Assembly: GCA_900074725.1 (NCBI GenBank)
Contig: LT598455.1
Span: 435,802 to 499,801, forward strand
DNA: 64,000 nt
Source: Lachancea dasiensis
Taxonomy: Eukaryota > Ascomycota > Saccharomycetes > Saccharomycetales > Saccharomycetaceae
Direction of reading: 5' to 3'
In this document: positions 35,510-47,100 of the stretch, piece after piece
Position numbering within the stretch: the stretch's first letter is position 1
How the letters are laid out: each line of letters opens with the position of its first letter
Translations under genes and position numbers: made by a program
The notes under the pieces: model-generated
What the model saw: the letters and a program-made list of their open reading frames with translations, nothing else
The model's database searches: none
Told to the model about the DNA's origin: nothing

Positions 35510-36361
35510 TCGATGCAATCACGGAGGAAGGTTAGCGTGCTGGAAAGGTCTCTCTAATGATAGACATGGGCTGTTTATCATCAAGTCATTCACCCCAGGA
35601 CGAGGCACGGAGATGGTCACATACGTTCAGAGTGACCTTACACGATTATATTGGACAACTTCTCATCGCGGGTGGCCTCATCGCCCGAGCATCCGCGCGG
35701 CCAGTATGATATCGCCTCCTTGGCTCACCAGAGCGGCCAGATCCTACTGTGCAGCTGGGCCGTTTTAAACTGGGTGTGACTGCCGCAGTTAGAAGGCAAG
35801 ATAACGAAAAAGACGAAATATGCTATCTGCGAAGCATTGAACAACAGAGGAAAACAGGGTGTAACGGCAAAAACCGAGCTTCTGATTAGTGCGCGTCGTT
35901 GCTGTGAGTGCCATGACGCGTTCTCATTGTCTTCTGCCTCTTTCTTGGCCGTTGACGGTTGCTTACCTCTGCCACAATTTGGCCGGTTTTTTTTTGACAT
36001 TATATAGCACTTAATATACTACGCACACACGCCTAACGAGCTCGGCCTCGTCAGCCTATGTACGCACGCATCGCAAGCCAGAGCGAGCTCCACATCCCGC
36101 TGTACTTCCACAGCTCGTCGATAACGGTAAAACTATTAATTTGTGCAGAAATCTACTATATAGCGTGGTTGAGATAGACGCCAGTATAGGGATATTGTTG
36201 AGATTTTGAAGAGTAATATAATTTGATTGTAGTAGTAAAAGGGTAGAAAACTTGGTCAAGACCGGCGTCTGCGGGGGCGTGCGCAGATCAAGACCCGCTA
36301 CATGTATCCCGCACACAGTCGGTTTCGGCCCTGCTATCGCGTATGCAAAACAAGCATTTGC
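35510..36361. other. Intergenic region RPS21-GLG
   Basis: 852 bp between two minus-strand genes. A 91-codon ATG-initiated frame (36000-35725, minus) is listed separately as doubtful. A poly-A/T run at 35987-35995 and AT-rich sequence near 36120-36260 probably belong to flanking expression signals. Confidence 0.5.
35725..36000 (-). CDS. Doubtful ORF, 91 codons, one hydrophobic segment
   Basis: Starts with ATG and MSKKNRPNCGRGKQ, a basic, charged first third, then a hydrophobic stretch FAVTPCFPLLFNASQIAYFVFFVILP that could span a membrane. I do not recognise it. It lies within the upstream region of the glycogenin gene, where S. cerevisiae has no established gene. GTAAGC after codon 12 and TTCTAAC later in the frame make an unannotated spliced transcript conceivable, but the donor is not the preferred yeast form. 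Confidence 0.15.
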   Translation of the reverse strand: MSKKNRPNCGRGKQPSTAKKEAEDNENASWHSQQRRALIRSSVFAVTPCFPLLFNASQIAYFVFFVILPSNCGSHTQFKTAQLHSRIWPLW

Positions 36362-36901
36362 TTAACGGGAGTAAGACCACACGTTCTGCAACAAACCGTC
36401 GTTTTGAGCCAAACGGTTCAAAGAGTCGTCGGCTTCACCTCTGGCTCTGACGTAGCCGGACAAGGCGTAGGTGATGAACTCACCTGGGATGGCACGGCCC
36501 TCCTCGTCAACCTTGGCGATGTTGATCTGGACAGAGGCATGGTCCTTGGCCTTGATAATTCTGTTGGTGGCAGAACACTTTCTTGGAACGTAAAGTTCGA
36601 CCTGGAGAACTGGCGTTAGTAACATGCGGATCACGTGGTCGTGGGAACGAGTGCGTTGCGGAAAACGAGAGGCATCGTCCGCTCGAATCACCTGCTGCGC
36701 GCGCTGGAGCGTTTCCCACAAGCGTTGGTATCTGCCTCCAAACCGCTTTCAAATGTCATACAGCCCCTCTGCTGGCTTTGCCCGGATGCGCGTGTCGTTT
36801 GTGCTTGCAGCGGTTTCTCACAGTAGTGGTGCTTTCGCAATTCACTCGTGTTCCTCACTTGGTGTTTCTGAACATACTAGTTGACCCTTGTCGTTTTCCA
36901 T
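36362..36901 (-). CDS. RPS21: 40S ribosomal protein S21 (eS21), spliced
   Basis: 87-residue ribosomal protein eS21, the same length as S. cerevisiae Rps21. Exon 1 is 36901-36878 (MENDKGQL), exon 2 is 36601-36362 ([15 protein letters not shown] to NVWSYSR). Joined, the protein differs from yeast Rps21 at only a handful of positions (for example [25 protein letters not shown]). The intron sits after codon 8, as in both S. cerevisiae copies. eS21 binds at the solvent side of the 40S subunit near uS2 and is needed for 20S to 18S maturation. A Rap1-like site lies about 180 bp upstream. Single here, two copies (YKR057W, YJL136C) in S. cerevisiae. Confidence 0.98.
36602..36877 (-). other. RPS21: RPS21 intron
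   Basis: 276-nt phase-0 intron: donor GTATGT (36877-36872), perfect branch site TACTAAC (36621-36615) and acceptor CAG ending at 36602, 13-19 nt past the branch. The short branch-to-acceptor distance is typical of Saccharomycetaceae introns. No snoRNA signature recognised inside. Confidence 0.95.
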
Positions 36902-37692
36902 CTTGGCTTTGGTGAACTATATGTGGTGATGCTAAATCCCTGTAAGAAGCAAGACTAACTAATGTATCAAATTTCAAAATTCAACCAACGAGAGTACCAC
37001 CCGCCTAGTCGAGTTTCCAACCTTTGCCAGCATTCGCGATTCCTCGTGGAGAATCCACGGCGATGACGGCTGTCATATTTGCGTGGGTGCGTCAGCAGTG
37101 ATGCGAGAACCGACATCTTTCGAAAATTGAGATTTTTTTCAAATGAAACTGAAATTGAAATTGAGAATGTAAGGATGGTGAGATGTTTGGGTGCTCATGA
37201 ACAGTCCAATGGCTTGGTGGTGTCAGCGATCATTAAAGAGCCGGGCCAGTGGTTGATGGAATTGCCATACACAGAGACCATATAAACGTTTGCCGCGATC
37301 TCAGAGCTCTTGAGAGGTCAGGCAGACGGTTAGGGTAGGCTGGAGGTCGTTACGAAAAAACGTGCTTGGGTAGTTGGTGCCGTTTTGGTATGTCAGGAGG
37401 GTATATGGTCCTACTGTCAGGAGAACTTTAGAACAGGCCGTTTAGGGCTTCAGCCGATGGGAGTGGGAGCTTGAACATCCTATACAGCGCTTACTCGTGG
37501 GATAGGCGACTCTTTTCTGTAGAAGATTTTGGTTTTCAGTGGATAGTAGATATATATATTGCTGAAAGACGGTTTACGGTTGCGAAACATTGAGTAATTC
37601 ATTGAAGAGGTTGGTGGCTGTGGAACAAAGACCAGGCATCAATCCGATGCTCTTGGGGCGCGGCCGTTTTGGCCGATAATAAATAGCTAGAT
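36902..37692. other. Intergenic region TRM2-RPS21 with Rap1-like site
   Basis: 791 bp between two minus-strand genes. TTGCGTGGGTG (37079-37089) resembles the Rap1 consensus RTGTRYGGGTG at 9 of 11 positions and lies 178-188 bp upstream of RPS21, the usual place in ribosomal protein promoters. Two in-register copies of GAAATTGA (near 37150-37165) and GC-rich sequence at 37650-37672 are also present. No gene supported. Confidence 0.45.
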
Positions 37693-39468
37693 CTACACTC
37701 TACTTAAGACACATACACTTTCGACATGGTGGGTCTGCGGGAAAAAATCAAAGCCTCTCAAACTTTCGACTTTGTACTGCTTGCCCTTTTCGGTCTCTTG
37801 CAAGAAATATTGCATATCTCTCGCCTGAGAATGCACGTTGCAGGATATGTAGACGATCCTGGCAGGATTGTAATCAGCCAGCTGGTTGAGAAAAACGTCG
37901 TCACATCCCTTGCGAGGAGGGTCCAGTATCACCGAGGTCCTATCGTTTGGGGTGTCGATCGAGGCGAATATGCGCTCCGCTTTGCCAACCACAAACTGAC
38001 AGTTTTCCACGGCGTTGTTCTTGGCGTTTCTTTCGGCAAACAGCACGGAGTCTGCGGAGACTTCTACACCGATGACTTTGTCCACGCCCTTCGAGGCCGT
38101 AATACTGAACAGCCCGGAGCCACAATAAGCGTCTACCAGATAGTGTGGTTCACCTGGCGTCGAGTTTGGGATCTGCAAGTTGCTGCAGACATACTCGGTG
38201 ACACGCGGCAAAATACTGTTGTTGTTTTGAAAAAACTCTCCGGCGGAAAATTCAAACGTATACCCATTGATGTGTTCGGTGATCACCTGCCTTGAGTTTG
38301 TGACGCACGTCTTGGCTAAGGGCCTGCCTTCCGTTACTTGAACAAAGGAAGTCTTTCCTGTATCTATATCTTGAGACGCCTCCCCTAACTGTTCTTCCAC
38401 GCTTTGAGTGGAATCCAAAACTCGGGTGTTTTCCCTAAGCAGAATCGTGGCACCGCGCTTATAATCTTTGAACTCGCGTTCGAATTTTTTCCTCTCGTTA
38501 GCCAGCCCTTGGTTGAGAATCTGAGTACCAATAACGCACTCCTCAATATCTAATATACTTTTGATGCCGCCTGGAGAATTATTTCTCCAGCTGGGTCTGC
38601 CCTTTTGGCCAAACCCAAGTGGAGGCCTGTCCTCTAGCTTATGCACTTTCTTTGGCATGTCGAAATGTGGGGTAAGTTTTGTTCTGTAGTCGAACATTTT
38701 GGGGGACGGGATGGTGTCTCCTATAATCGGTAACAAGTTGTTCGCCAACAGTTTGGGCGCAAAATATTTGTACGCATTGGCCACGGTATCTCTTTTGATT
38801 TTCAACTGCTCCTCATAGGTCAAAGATTGAAATTGACAACCTGCGCATTTTCCGAAATATTTACACTTGATCAGATCATCGTCCCTCAGGGGCGACTTCT
38901 GAGTGACCTCAAGCAAGTCAGCTTCCACATAAGCCGGATGAGTTTTGAACACCCTTATTTTTACCAAATCCCCTGGCAAAGCAAAAGGAATCACTACCAC
39001 TTGTTTTTTGTTAGTCTCCACTGGGTTACGAACAATCGCCATTCCGTCCCCACTTGCGCCGATTTGGAGAACCTGTACATCTGATACCTCCCGATGATAT
39101 CTCAGAGCTACAGGCTCACCGTTTTCGTCCTTATGATTGAGAACGGCCACCATATCGTTTCTGATCTCATCCTTCGTTAGGCCTTCCTTAGCTATCAGCC
39201 CGTCGATTTCGAATTGTAGAACACCCAGAGGAGAAGTTTCATCGACTTTCTTGGCCTTATACTTTCTTAGTTTGATCTTTCGTGTTTTTACTGGCCTGCG
39301 ATTGGCGACACTATCTTCAGCAACAGGTCTCTTCGCTGCGGGCACCGTTTCCACTTTGGTGCTGGCATTCACGTTTTCGCTCACCATTGTGACAAAAGCT
39401 CTATGAGGGATACAGGAAATAGGTCTTCGAAGTGCTGGGGGAATTCTCAAGAACCGGCCTATGGGCAT
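37693..39468 (-). CDS. TRM2: tRNA m5U54 methyltransferase Trm2
   Basis: 591-residue homologue (S. cerevisiae 639) of Trm2, which makes 5-methyluridine (ribothymidine) at position 54 of tRNA. It has an N-terminal TRAM domain, then a Cys cluster KCKYFGKCAGCQFQ typical of the RumA/TrmA-like branch, and the SAM-dependent domain with LVDAYCGSGLFSITAS, GVEVSADSV and the catalytic loop VILDPPRKGCDDVFL, where the nucleophile lies in ISCN (VYISCNVHSQARD). The C-terminus FFPQTHHVESVCVLSR is invariant. The frame extends eight codons upstream of the ATG at 39468 from a TTG. The N-terminus could act as a mitochondrial leader, with MVSENVNAS as an internal cytosolic start. PAC/RRPE-like sites lie upstream. 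Confidence 0.96.
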   Translation of the reverse strand: MPIGRFLRIPPALRRPISCIPHRAFVTMVSENVNASTKVETVPAAKRPVAEDSVANRRPVKTRKIKLRKYKAKKVDETSPLGVLQFEIDGLIAKEGLTKDEIRNDMVAVLNHKDENGEPVALRYHREVSDVQVLQIGASGDGMAIVRNPVETNKKQVVVIPFALPGDLVKIRVFKTHPAYVEADLLEVTQKSPLRDDDLIKCKYFGKCAGCQFQSLTYEEQLKIKRDTVANAYKYFAPKLLANNLLPIIGDTIPSPKMFDYRTKLTPHFDMPKKVHKLEDRPPLGFGQKGRPSWRNNSPGGIKSILDIEECVIGTQILNQGLANERKKFEREFKDYKRGATILLRENTRVLDSTQSVEEQLGEASQDIDTGKTSFVQVTEGRPLAKTCVTNSRQVITEHINGYTFEFSAGEFFQNNNSILPRVTEYVCSNLQIPNSTPGEPHYLVDAYCGSGLFSITASKGVDKVIGVEVSADSVLFAERNAKNNAVENCQFVVGKAERIFASIDTPNDRTSVILDPPRKGCDDVFLNQLADYNPARIVYISCNVHSQARDMQYFLQETEKGKQYKVESLRGFDFFPQTHHVESVCVLSRV

Positions 39469-39518
39469 CAGAGTGATAGCCACTGGTTTCAATATCCAAA
39501 CGTAATTGATATTTTCTT

Positions 39519-39544
39519 CTCATCGCTCAGATTATTGAAAATTT
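39519..39544. promoter_or_regulatory. TRM2: TRM2 promoter: PAC and RRPE-like
   Basis: CTCATCGC (39519-39526, reverse complement GCGATGAG, PAC) and TGAAAATTT (39536-39544, RRPE with one A fewer) lie 51-76 bp upstream of the TRM2 ATG. Confidence 0.6.
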
Positions 39545-39651
39545 GTCGTCTCATCCAGCATGAAAAATATAAAACACGTCGGAGGACAAAAGTCATGGCC
39601 CGCCAACGCCATATGCCGCTCGATCATATTAATACCGGGGAATGTGATTGA

Positions 39652-40446
39652 TTACAGCAGCTGGCAATTATGTTTCCGTCTGTTGTCTAAATTTTTACCC
39701 TTCGTTTTCTTGGTCTTGGAAAAAGGTGAAAAGCTCTTGCGTTCTTGCGTCGCTTCGGTAAGCACTGCTGTCATAGCAGAATTGAAAAGCACATCAATAT
39801 TGTCATGAAACTTCGCAGACGACTGGAAATGGCCTAGGGCCCCAACTTTTTGGGCCACCAATTCGGCGTCTCGAGGATCAACCAGCTTATCGAGCTGGTC
39901 TGAGGCGTAAAGGTCGCTCTTGGTACCCACCAGCATGATGGGCGTTGACGGACAGAAGTGGCGCACTTCTGGTATCCACAGCTCCTCAACGTTGTGCAGG
40001 GACGTCCTGCTAGCTACTGAATAGCATACCATGAGGATATCGACGTCAGTATAGGAGAGAGGTCTTAGTCTACTGTATTCCTCCTGGCCCGCAGTATCCC
40101 ACAGCGCCAGTTCGATTATCTTGTTTTTGGGGCCCTTGATATTTGTTACGTAGTTTTCGAACACCGTTGGCACGTATTCCTCCGGAAACCTCCCTTGCGT
40201 ATACGAAATCAAAAGACATGTCTTGCCGACAGCACCGTCTCCGACCACAACGATCTTTATATGCTCATCTGCCGAGCCTTGAGCGGCTTTCACTCGTTCA
40301 TAGCTGGGCACCTCCGTCAACGAACGTGCAAAAGGTGTAGGAAGTTTATAGCTTCGCGATCCAGACGTCAAGCTGGGGGCTGCCGGAGTAGCTAAAGGCG
40401 ACCATGAAGAAGTGCCCGTCATTAGCTTCTTAGGCGAAGACGACAT
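39652..40446 (-). CDS. RHO4: Rho-family GTPase Rho4
   Basis: 264-residue homologue (S. cerevisiae 291) of Rho4, which acts with Rho3 in polarised growth, formin activation and cytokinesis. After a Ser/Pro-rich N-terminal extension comes LPTPFARSLTEVPSYERVK, characteristic of Rho4 orthologues. G motifs follow: P-loop GDGAVGKT, switch I VPTVFENY, switch II DTAGQEEYSRLRPLSY, GTKSDL and SSAKF. The last four residues CQLL form a CAAX box ending in Leu, predicting geranylgeranylation; S. cerevisiae Rho4 ends in CIIM. The frame is open to 40551 but starts from GTG; the first ATG is at 40446. It is divergent from DYN1, as in YKR055W-YKR054C. Confidence 0.97.
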   Translation of the reverse strand: MSSSPKKLMTGTSSWSPLATPAAPSLTSGSRSYKLPTPFARSLTEVPSYERVKAAQGSADEHIKIVVVGDGAVGKTCLLISYTQGRFPEEYVPTVFENYVTNIKGPKNKIIELALWDTAGQEEYSRLRPLSYTDVDILMVCYSVASRTSLHNVEELWIPEVRHFCPSTPIMLVGTKSDLYASDQLDKLVDPRDAELVAQKVGALGHFQSSAKFHDNIDVLFNSAMTAVLTEATQERKSFSPFSKTKKTKGKNLDNRRKHNCQLL

Positions 40447-41136
40447 TTTGGTATTTTTCTGGTCCTCAGGTTTGACTATGCTGAAGTTCTGGCTTACTTT
40501 CACCCGCAAAAGAGAAATGACTGGTACACCGCGAATAGCTCTACACTCCACTTATATAGCACAATATCTGCACTTTCTTAGTGCTGCCACTCTACAATTT
40601 CTTTAAACCTCTCTATAAACCTATCTGATGATCTCGAACAGCTAGCTTGCCATTTGTAAACAAAAGCACAAGTTCACGTGTAAGAGATCATATCTCGGAC
40701 ACGTTAAAGAGATCAACAGCGCTTGCTCTTTTAAGGCCTGCGGACCCAAAATAAAAAAGTGAATTTAGCCCATTGGCCTCCCGTTTGATCAAGGGCTTCT
40801 GCTTATTTTACGAAGGTCAGAACGCCTCTTGACCTAGATCCGTCCAGTGGAAACTTAGTTGTTCGCTGCCAATCTTACCTAAAAACCGTCGGTACAATGA
40901 TCAGTAAGGCCCAACGCTCAGGCAGTCAAATTGACGTGACAAGGGCCACCATCCGTCCATGGGACATTTGCAATAGCCAGAGACGTCTACCAATTTTGTT
41001 AGTCTTGGGTGATCACGGGATTGGCGATGATCTATGTTTCTAGTATGAATAAAGGTCATCTCGATTGAAGAATTGGATTTGTTTACTAACCGACGCGAAA
41101 CGTATCCGAGATACCCAAGCGAATCTCAGCAGGCTA
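40447..41136. other. Divergent intergenic region RHO4 / DYN1
   Basis: 690 bp up to the DYN1 ATG. A short upstream ATG (41045) opens an 8-codon reading frame out of frame with DYN1 and closes before it. No other element recognised. Confidence 0.5.
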
Positions 41137-44100
41137 ATGAGCCCAGAAAGGTCGCTAAATGGACAGACGGATACGGAATTCATTTACAAGGTTGCCAAGT
41201 ACTGTGTTCGAGTAGCGTCGGCCCATTTAGAGTTAGGGAGCGATGGAGACGAAGGTGATACGTTTATAAAGAACAACTCTGCGAGGGTAGGGTCCTTTAT
41301 TGCTGATGAGAGTGTGAAGTTCATGTTCCTATATGCCGACAAAAATGGGGTTTTGAATGTTGCGTTACAGACAGCAGAGGTAGCAGGAAACGAAGCGAAA
41401 GACGGCCTGCTTGTAACGATGGTAAAGAGTTTTCCGGTGTTAGATCCTGGAATTGCGGCTCAAAAACAGATATTTGCCTTAAACACGTCACCGGACGTAT
41501 CGCTAGCTGCTTTGGGCAACTTTATGACCACAGGCATCTCGTCACTATTCGAATACGCTGTTGGCGCTGGACGCATCACAGGCGTTACCGACAGCTCAAT
41601 ATACAACATGCGATCCAAAATCAGAGGTTTAACGAGGATGCTTGGAAATGATCATGTTTCGATCTTAGTTCCCGACTTGGTATCTGAAGTCCACCCACTG
41701 GTAGCTGAGATGGCGGAAAATGGCATCACCATCACCAATGCCGCTGATTTGGCGACCGCTGAACATTTGCGGGACTCTTCTTTTCTTAATTCTTTACAGA
41801 CAACTGTAATTGACTGGACACAAGCTTTACAGAGATTAGTGGGCCTGACCCGAAAGGTGCAGGACGGAACCGCTGCCGACGAAGTCAGATTCTGGGGTGA
41901 CTACGAAAAGGGCCTACAATCGGTACAGAAGCAGGTCAATAAAATCCATATCCAATTAACTCTAGCTCTCTTACGAGAGGCCCGCAGATCCCAGACATCC
42001 TTTTTAGTGGCATGCGACTCTATAACCAAACGCTTGAAGGAGATAAAATCCTATAACCATTTCTTAGGAGAGATCCCCGTTTCGGACCTACAGACAGCCG
42101 GCTCTCTTGACCAGCTGCGAGACCTACAAGTTCAACTCGGTGCTGCTCTAAAAAAAATTAGAATTTACCAATACCCTATTTCACGATCGCCGGCGCTCGT
42201 GGAGCTTATAAGCCAGGAATTCGTGTCTAAGATTAAGGAACTAGCTCCTGACCTGAAGAACCTGGACCTTGAGAGTCTTGACCCTATAGCTCAAGAACTT
42301 CAATTGATGCTAAAAAAATGGGATGGAATTGTATCTGACCACACCTTGCTACTGAGAGAGCTCATTCGGAAGAGAGGCGAAAAGCTAACTGGGGTCAAGA
42401 TTCATTCCTACACCAGTGACTTAAAATCACGAATTATCTTATTTCTCGAGCTCAAACATGGAAACCAAACTTTAGTCAGCGAGGTCTCTAGGGCGGGCCT
42501 TCACAAATATGAAAGGGACGTGTACAGAGCTCTCGATCCTCTACAATCGATCAACTGTTTGCGATGCTCCGGCGAGACGTGGAGGACTACGCACGAGGCG
42601 TACCTTCAGAACATCAGAGCTTTGGAAATTAATTTGGTTCGAAACATTAAATCCGGGCTCCAGCAATGTGAATCGATCAATGAGGTTTTTTCGGTTATGG
42701 ACAAAATCAAGCCCTTGTTGACGAGACCTAGAATACGCGGCGGATTACAAGAACATCACAAGGTATTGTTAAGCTTTACTATGGTCGAGCTTTCGAAGCT
42801 AGAAGACAGGCTGTCGAATGAGACTCTCGACAGTGGAGCATCTCATCTAAGAGATGTATCTGGTGCTTCCTTTCATGCCATACGCAACCGAGCCGTAAGG
42901 GGAAGGCTCAATTCGATTATGTCCAAGCTGAGCGTGCTCTTGGGAGACCAATGGAGGCAATCTAAGGAGGGTCTAGAGTTGAATGCAAAGTGTAGTGCAA
43001 TTCTTGCATACACCGAGAGCAATGAAAGAGCGGTTCAGAAATGGATTGCTGATGCAGAGAATTGCCAGAATGCCTCGGAAGAGCCCATATTCAAAATACA
43101 GAAACGACGCGCTGAGCTCGTCATGCGCGTGAACTCCGAAAGGCTTTTCCAAAGCTCTTTCAAAGAGGTCCGAAATTTAAAATGGTTAGGATTACCGATC
43201 TCTAAAACGCTAGAAAAAACCTCCAGAGCTTTTAGAGCCATATATCCATTTGCTATTGAGCTTGCTGAGCTGGTCGATACATTTTTTGTTACCATAAAGA
43301 GGATAAGAGAACGACCGCTTCTCCATGCCCTGTTGGCCGACGAGTTTCGAAAAACATTGTTTTTACTACGCCAATGTGTAAACTTCACTTGGGAGGATGC
43401 TAGTGTGAATTCTAGCTCTTTCAAAGAATATGAAAATCGAGCACACCTTGTAAAAGGAGGTCGGGCTCTTTTAGTTGAGTTCAAAGTTACTTGTGCCAAG
43501 GTGATTAGCACGTACAATGATTTGGAGGGTTTGCATGACTCACTTGTCCTGAAAATAAAAGAGATAACAGATAGACAGTTCTCCGTCCCAGATCTGGAAG
43601 CGTGGGTTGACAAGGTTCAATCATCGAGTGATCAAATTGCAAGGGCCCGAGTCGGTAATTCGAAGGCATTTCAAGAGTTTCTGGGGTTAAGTGTTTGTGA
43701 GGCCTTAACAAGAGTTGTTACAAGCTTTCTGGAGCAAGGCCGATTGCCAAAACGGAATCACAGTCTAAAGGTCGTTGGCGGAGAGATTAATATTTCACCA
43801 CCCCTGGAGGAGACTAAAACGACTTGGACACTGTATGCTCAAGAAATCTTAGAAACAGCTCTCCATGTTTGGAAATATTATCAAACTACCAGTACTTTAG
43901 AAAATGACAGTTCATGGATACTCCAAGATAATGATTTTTCTGTAAGGGTTTCAAAGGTGGTGGGAAGATTTCTGCAGGAACAACAAGCTGTACTGAACCA
44001 AGGATATGAGATGTTTGATGCTTGGAGAAAATACGAAGCTTTATTTACTGTCTCACTTGAAAAGCTTTTTGAAAGACAGCCGGAAGACTTGGAGCACACA

Positions 44101-47100
44101 TACTTAGTCTACGATGGCTTACTAGAAGATACGAGGGAGATTATTGGGCTCGATTCCCATTTACACGTCTGTGCGTCTTTTTCAATATCTATCCATCACA
44201 TCAGAAGCGAAGTGCATAAGATATTGAAAAATTGGCGATCAATGATTAAACTGAGGCTCACTCTTTTATACTCCCAGAACTCAAGCGATTTTGACCTTTA
44301 TATCAACCAGGCCCGAAAACTACTGCAGACCGAATATTTATCACTTGAACTGTCATCGGTGAATAAATTTCACGAAATTGTCATCAAAACCCAGGAAATT
44401 CAAAAGAACTGGGCCGCAATAGAAAAGCGCCTCTACCTACTTCATTTAGTTCATAAGGTTTTGGGCGAGGGAGAACCATACCGTGAACCCCCGTCGATGG
44501 ATCAATTGGATTTCGATGTAAAGTCTTTGAAGCAAATTATGGAAAAAAGATCTGAGTGGTTTGGGGAAAAAAGACCAGAAGTGGCTCATGCTTTGCAGAA
44601 ATGTCGTACTGCGCTTTCGGACGTCGCAACTAAAATTGAAAATTTATGGGAAGAAAAGAAACACAAATTCGGGGAAGAATCTCCTAACGTGGTTCTCACT
44701 ACTTTGAATGCATTATCCGTTGAATTAGAGGCTCAGCGGTCAAGGGCCATCAAGCTTGATGAGATATCGTCTGTGTTTTCCGTACTCCCTGTAGACTATC
44801 GCACTTTGAACTCTGTTTATACTGATGTCATCGATCACATCAAATCTTGGGAGGCGATTAGCGAGAAGTGGTCAACACTCGACTCCCTAAAAGGGCAGCT
44901 TTGGACTGAGCTTAATGTGGATGTGATTATTCGAATACTTCACGAGCTTTTATCTGGGGAAGAATGCAGCGCTGAAATAGTCTTCCAGAAATTTTCCGCT
45001 AATGTGCATTCCATTCTAAGCTCCCACAACCTTCTTAAGACACTTAAATACCCCGGCCTAAGACAGCACCACTGGAATGTTCTCTTTGCGGAATGCATAG
45101 AGGATTATAAACCAGGAGAACAAGTTGATATATCGGCACTTACATTGAGTGACATTCTTTCTCTTAACCTCAATAACAATGAGCAAGTGATTGTTCGAGT
45201 ATCAAGCGAGGCTCGTTCAGAGCTTCTTATATCCGAGACCTTAGCTGGAGTTGATCAAAGATGGAAAGAGATGAAGTTCAAATATTTCCACCGCGCTCAA
45301 GGAATCCTTTTGGTCAAAGAGTGGAAGCATATTTTTGAAGCTATAACCGATGATTTGGACACTATATCATCGATGAAAAATTCACCTCATCACCAACCTT
45401 TTGAGGTGTCCAGACTAAATTGGGAAGAGAGACTAAATCATCTGGCCGCCGTTTTAACTAATTGGGCTGAGGCCCAAGAGTTGTGGCTACGTCTGGATGG
45501 TGTGCTGGACATTTGTAGCGAGAAGCACTCTTTGCGGCCCGAGGCAACAAAGTTCAAAAATGTCACCTCAGATTTCAAATCCCTTTTGTCGCACGTCTTT
45601 GAGTCAGAACTAGTGTTTGATATTATAGGTGAAGCACATGTTCCTTTGCGCCTATCATCAATTCTGGACTCTTTAAAAAAGATCATGGGCTCGCTTGATG
45701 ATTACCTCGAGAGACAAAGAGAGCAATTTCCCCGCCTCTATTTCTTAGGAAACGAAGATCTTCTACAACTTCTGGGAGCTGTGAAAGATCTTCCACAAGC
45801 TTCAGTACACCTGAGTAAACTTTTCAATGGCGTTGCTCGGCTCGTTCACACGAATAACATTATCCAGGGCCTAGAGTCGCCTGAAGGCGAGCTCTTATCG
45901 TTACAGCCGGCAATTGAAGTTGGAAAACACCTTGAAATGAAAGATTGGCTATTGAAAGTTGAAAATTCTATAAAGTCGTCAATTCTGTTTTGGACGGAAA
46001 GGTGCCTCGAGAACATTAGTACAAGAGGGCTAGAGTGTTTTGAGCAGACATTCGATCAATACATTTTTCAAGCTTTACTACTCTCACTCCAAATCCGTTG
46101 GACAACATTGATCGAGAACGATATACTTTCTGTAGACTTCGCGTCAGTCTCAGTTGAAGTTACATTGGTGTTGAAACATTTGAAATTCCTATTACAGAGT
46201 TCGACTTGTAAGCTGAGACGAAAGAAGGCCGAGTCTTTAGTTATTGATTGCCTTCATTTCAAATGGGTCTTAGAAAAGTTGGTCAATATGGATTCAAGAG
46301 CGCGGAAGGAATTATGGAGCAATACTCTTAAATATTATTTGCATGAGAGGGCCCCCCCACTCGAGAAAATTAAGGTCAAAATTGCTAGTCACACCTTTCA
46401 CCACGGCCTTGAATATATCGGAGTACCAGAAAGGCTTGTATGTACCCCTCTTCTACAGAATTGCTTCATCGCTATGTCCCATGCTTTAGCTCAAAAGAGA
46501 GGAGGTGCACCTTTCGGACCTGCCGGCACAGGAAAGACTGAGAGTATCAAGGCTTTTGGTCAAAATTTAGGCCGCATGGTCCTAGTTTTCAATTGTGATC
46601 GATCATTTGATTTTCACTCTATGTGTAGGTTGCTTTTGGGAATTGCCCAAGTTGGTGCTTGGGGCTGCTTCGATGAATTTAATAGACTGGATGAAAATAC
46701 CATGAGTGCAGTCTCATCTCAGATTGGGGAGGTGCAGCATGCCCTCTCTGCAAAGTGCGATAACTTTTCTCTCTTGGGAAAAATATCAAAGCTCAGTCGC
46801 GACACGGGATTATTTGTAACCATGAATATCGGGTATTCGGGCAGACGTGAATTGCCCGACAACCTAAAAAAGAAGTTTCGACAATTCTCTATGAAAAGGC
46901 CAGATAATATTATAATTGGAGAGATGTTATTGGAAACTCTCGGATTTACGAGTGCCGTCAAGTTTGCTCGAAAGTTGAGTACTTTCTTGGAGTACCTTGA
47001 ACAGTGTTGCTCAGGTCAAAAGCACTATGACTTCGGTTTAAGAATGATGAAAGCAGTTGTGAGAAACTGTAGAGTCCTCAAAATTGCACATCGTCAGCTT

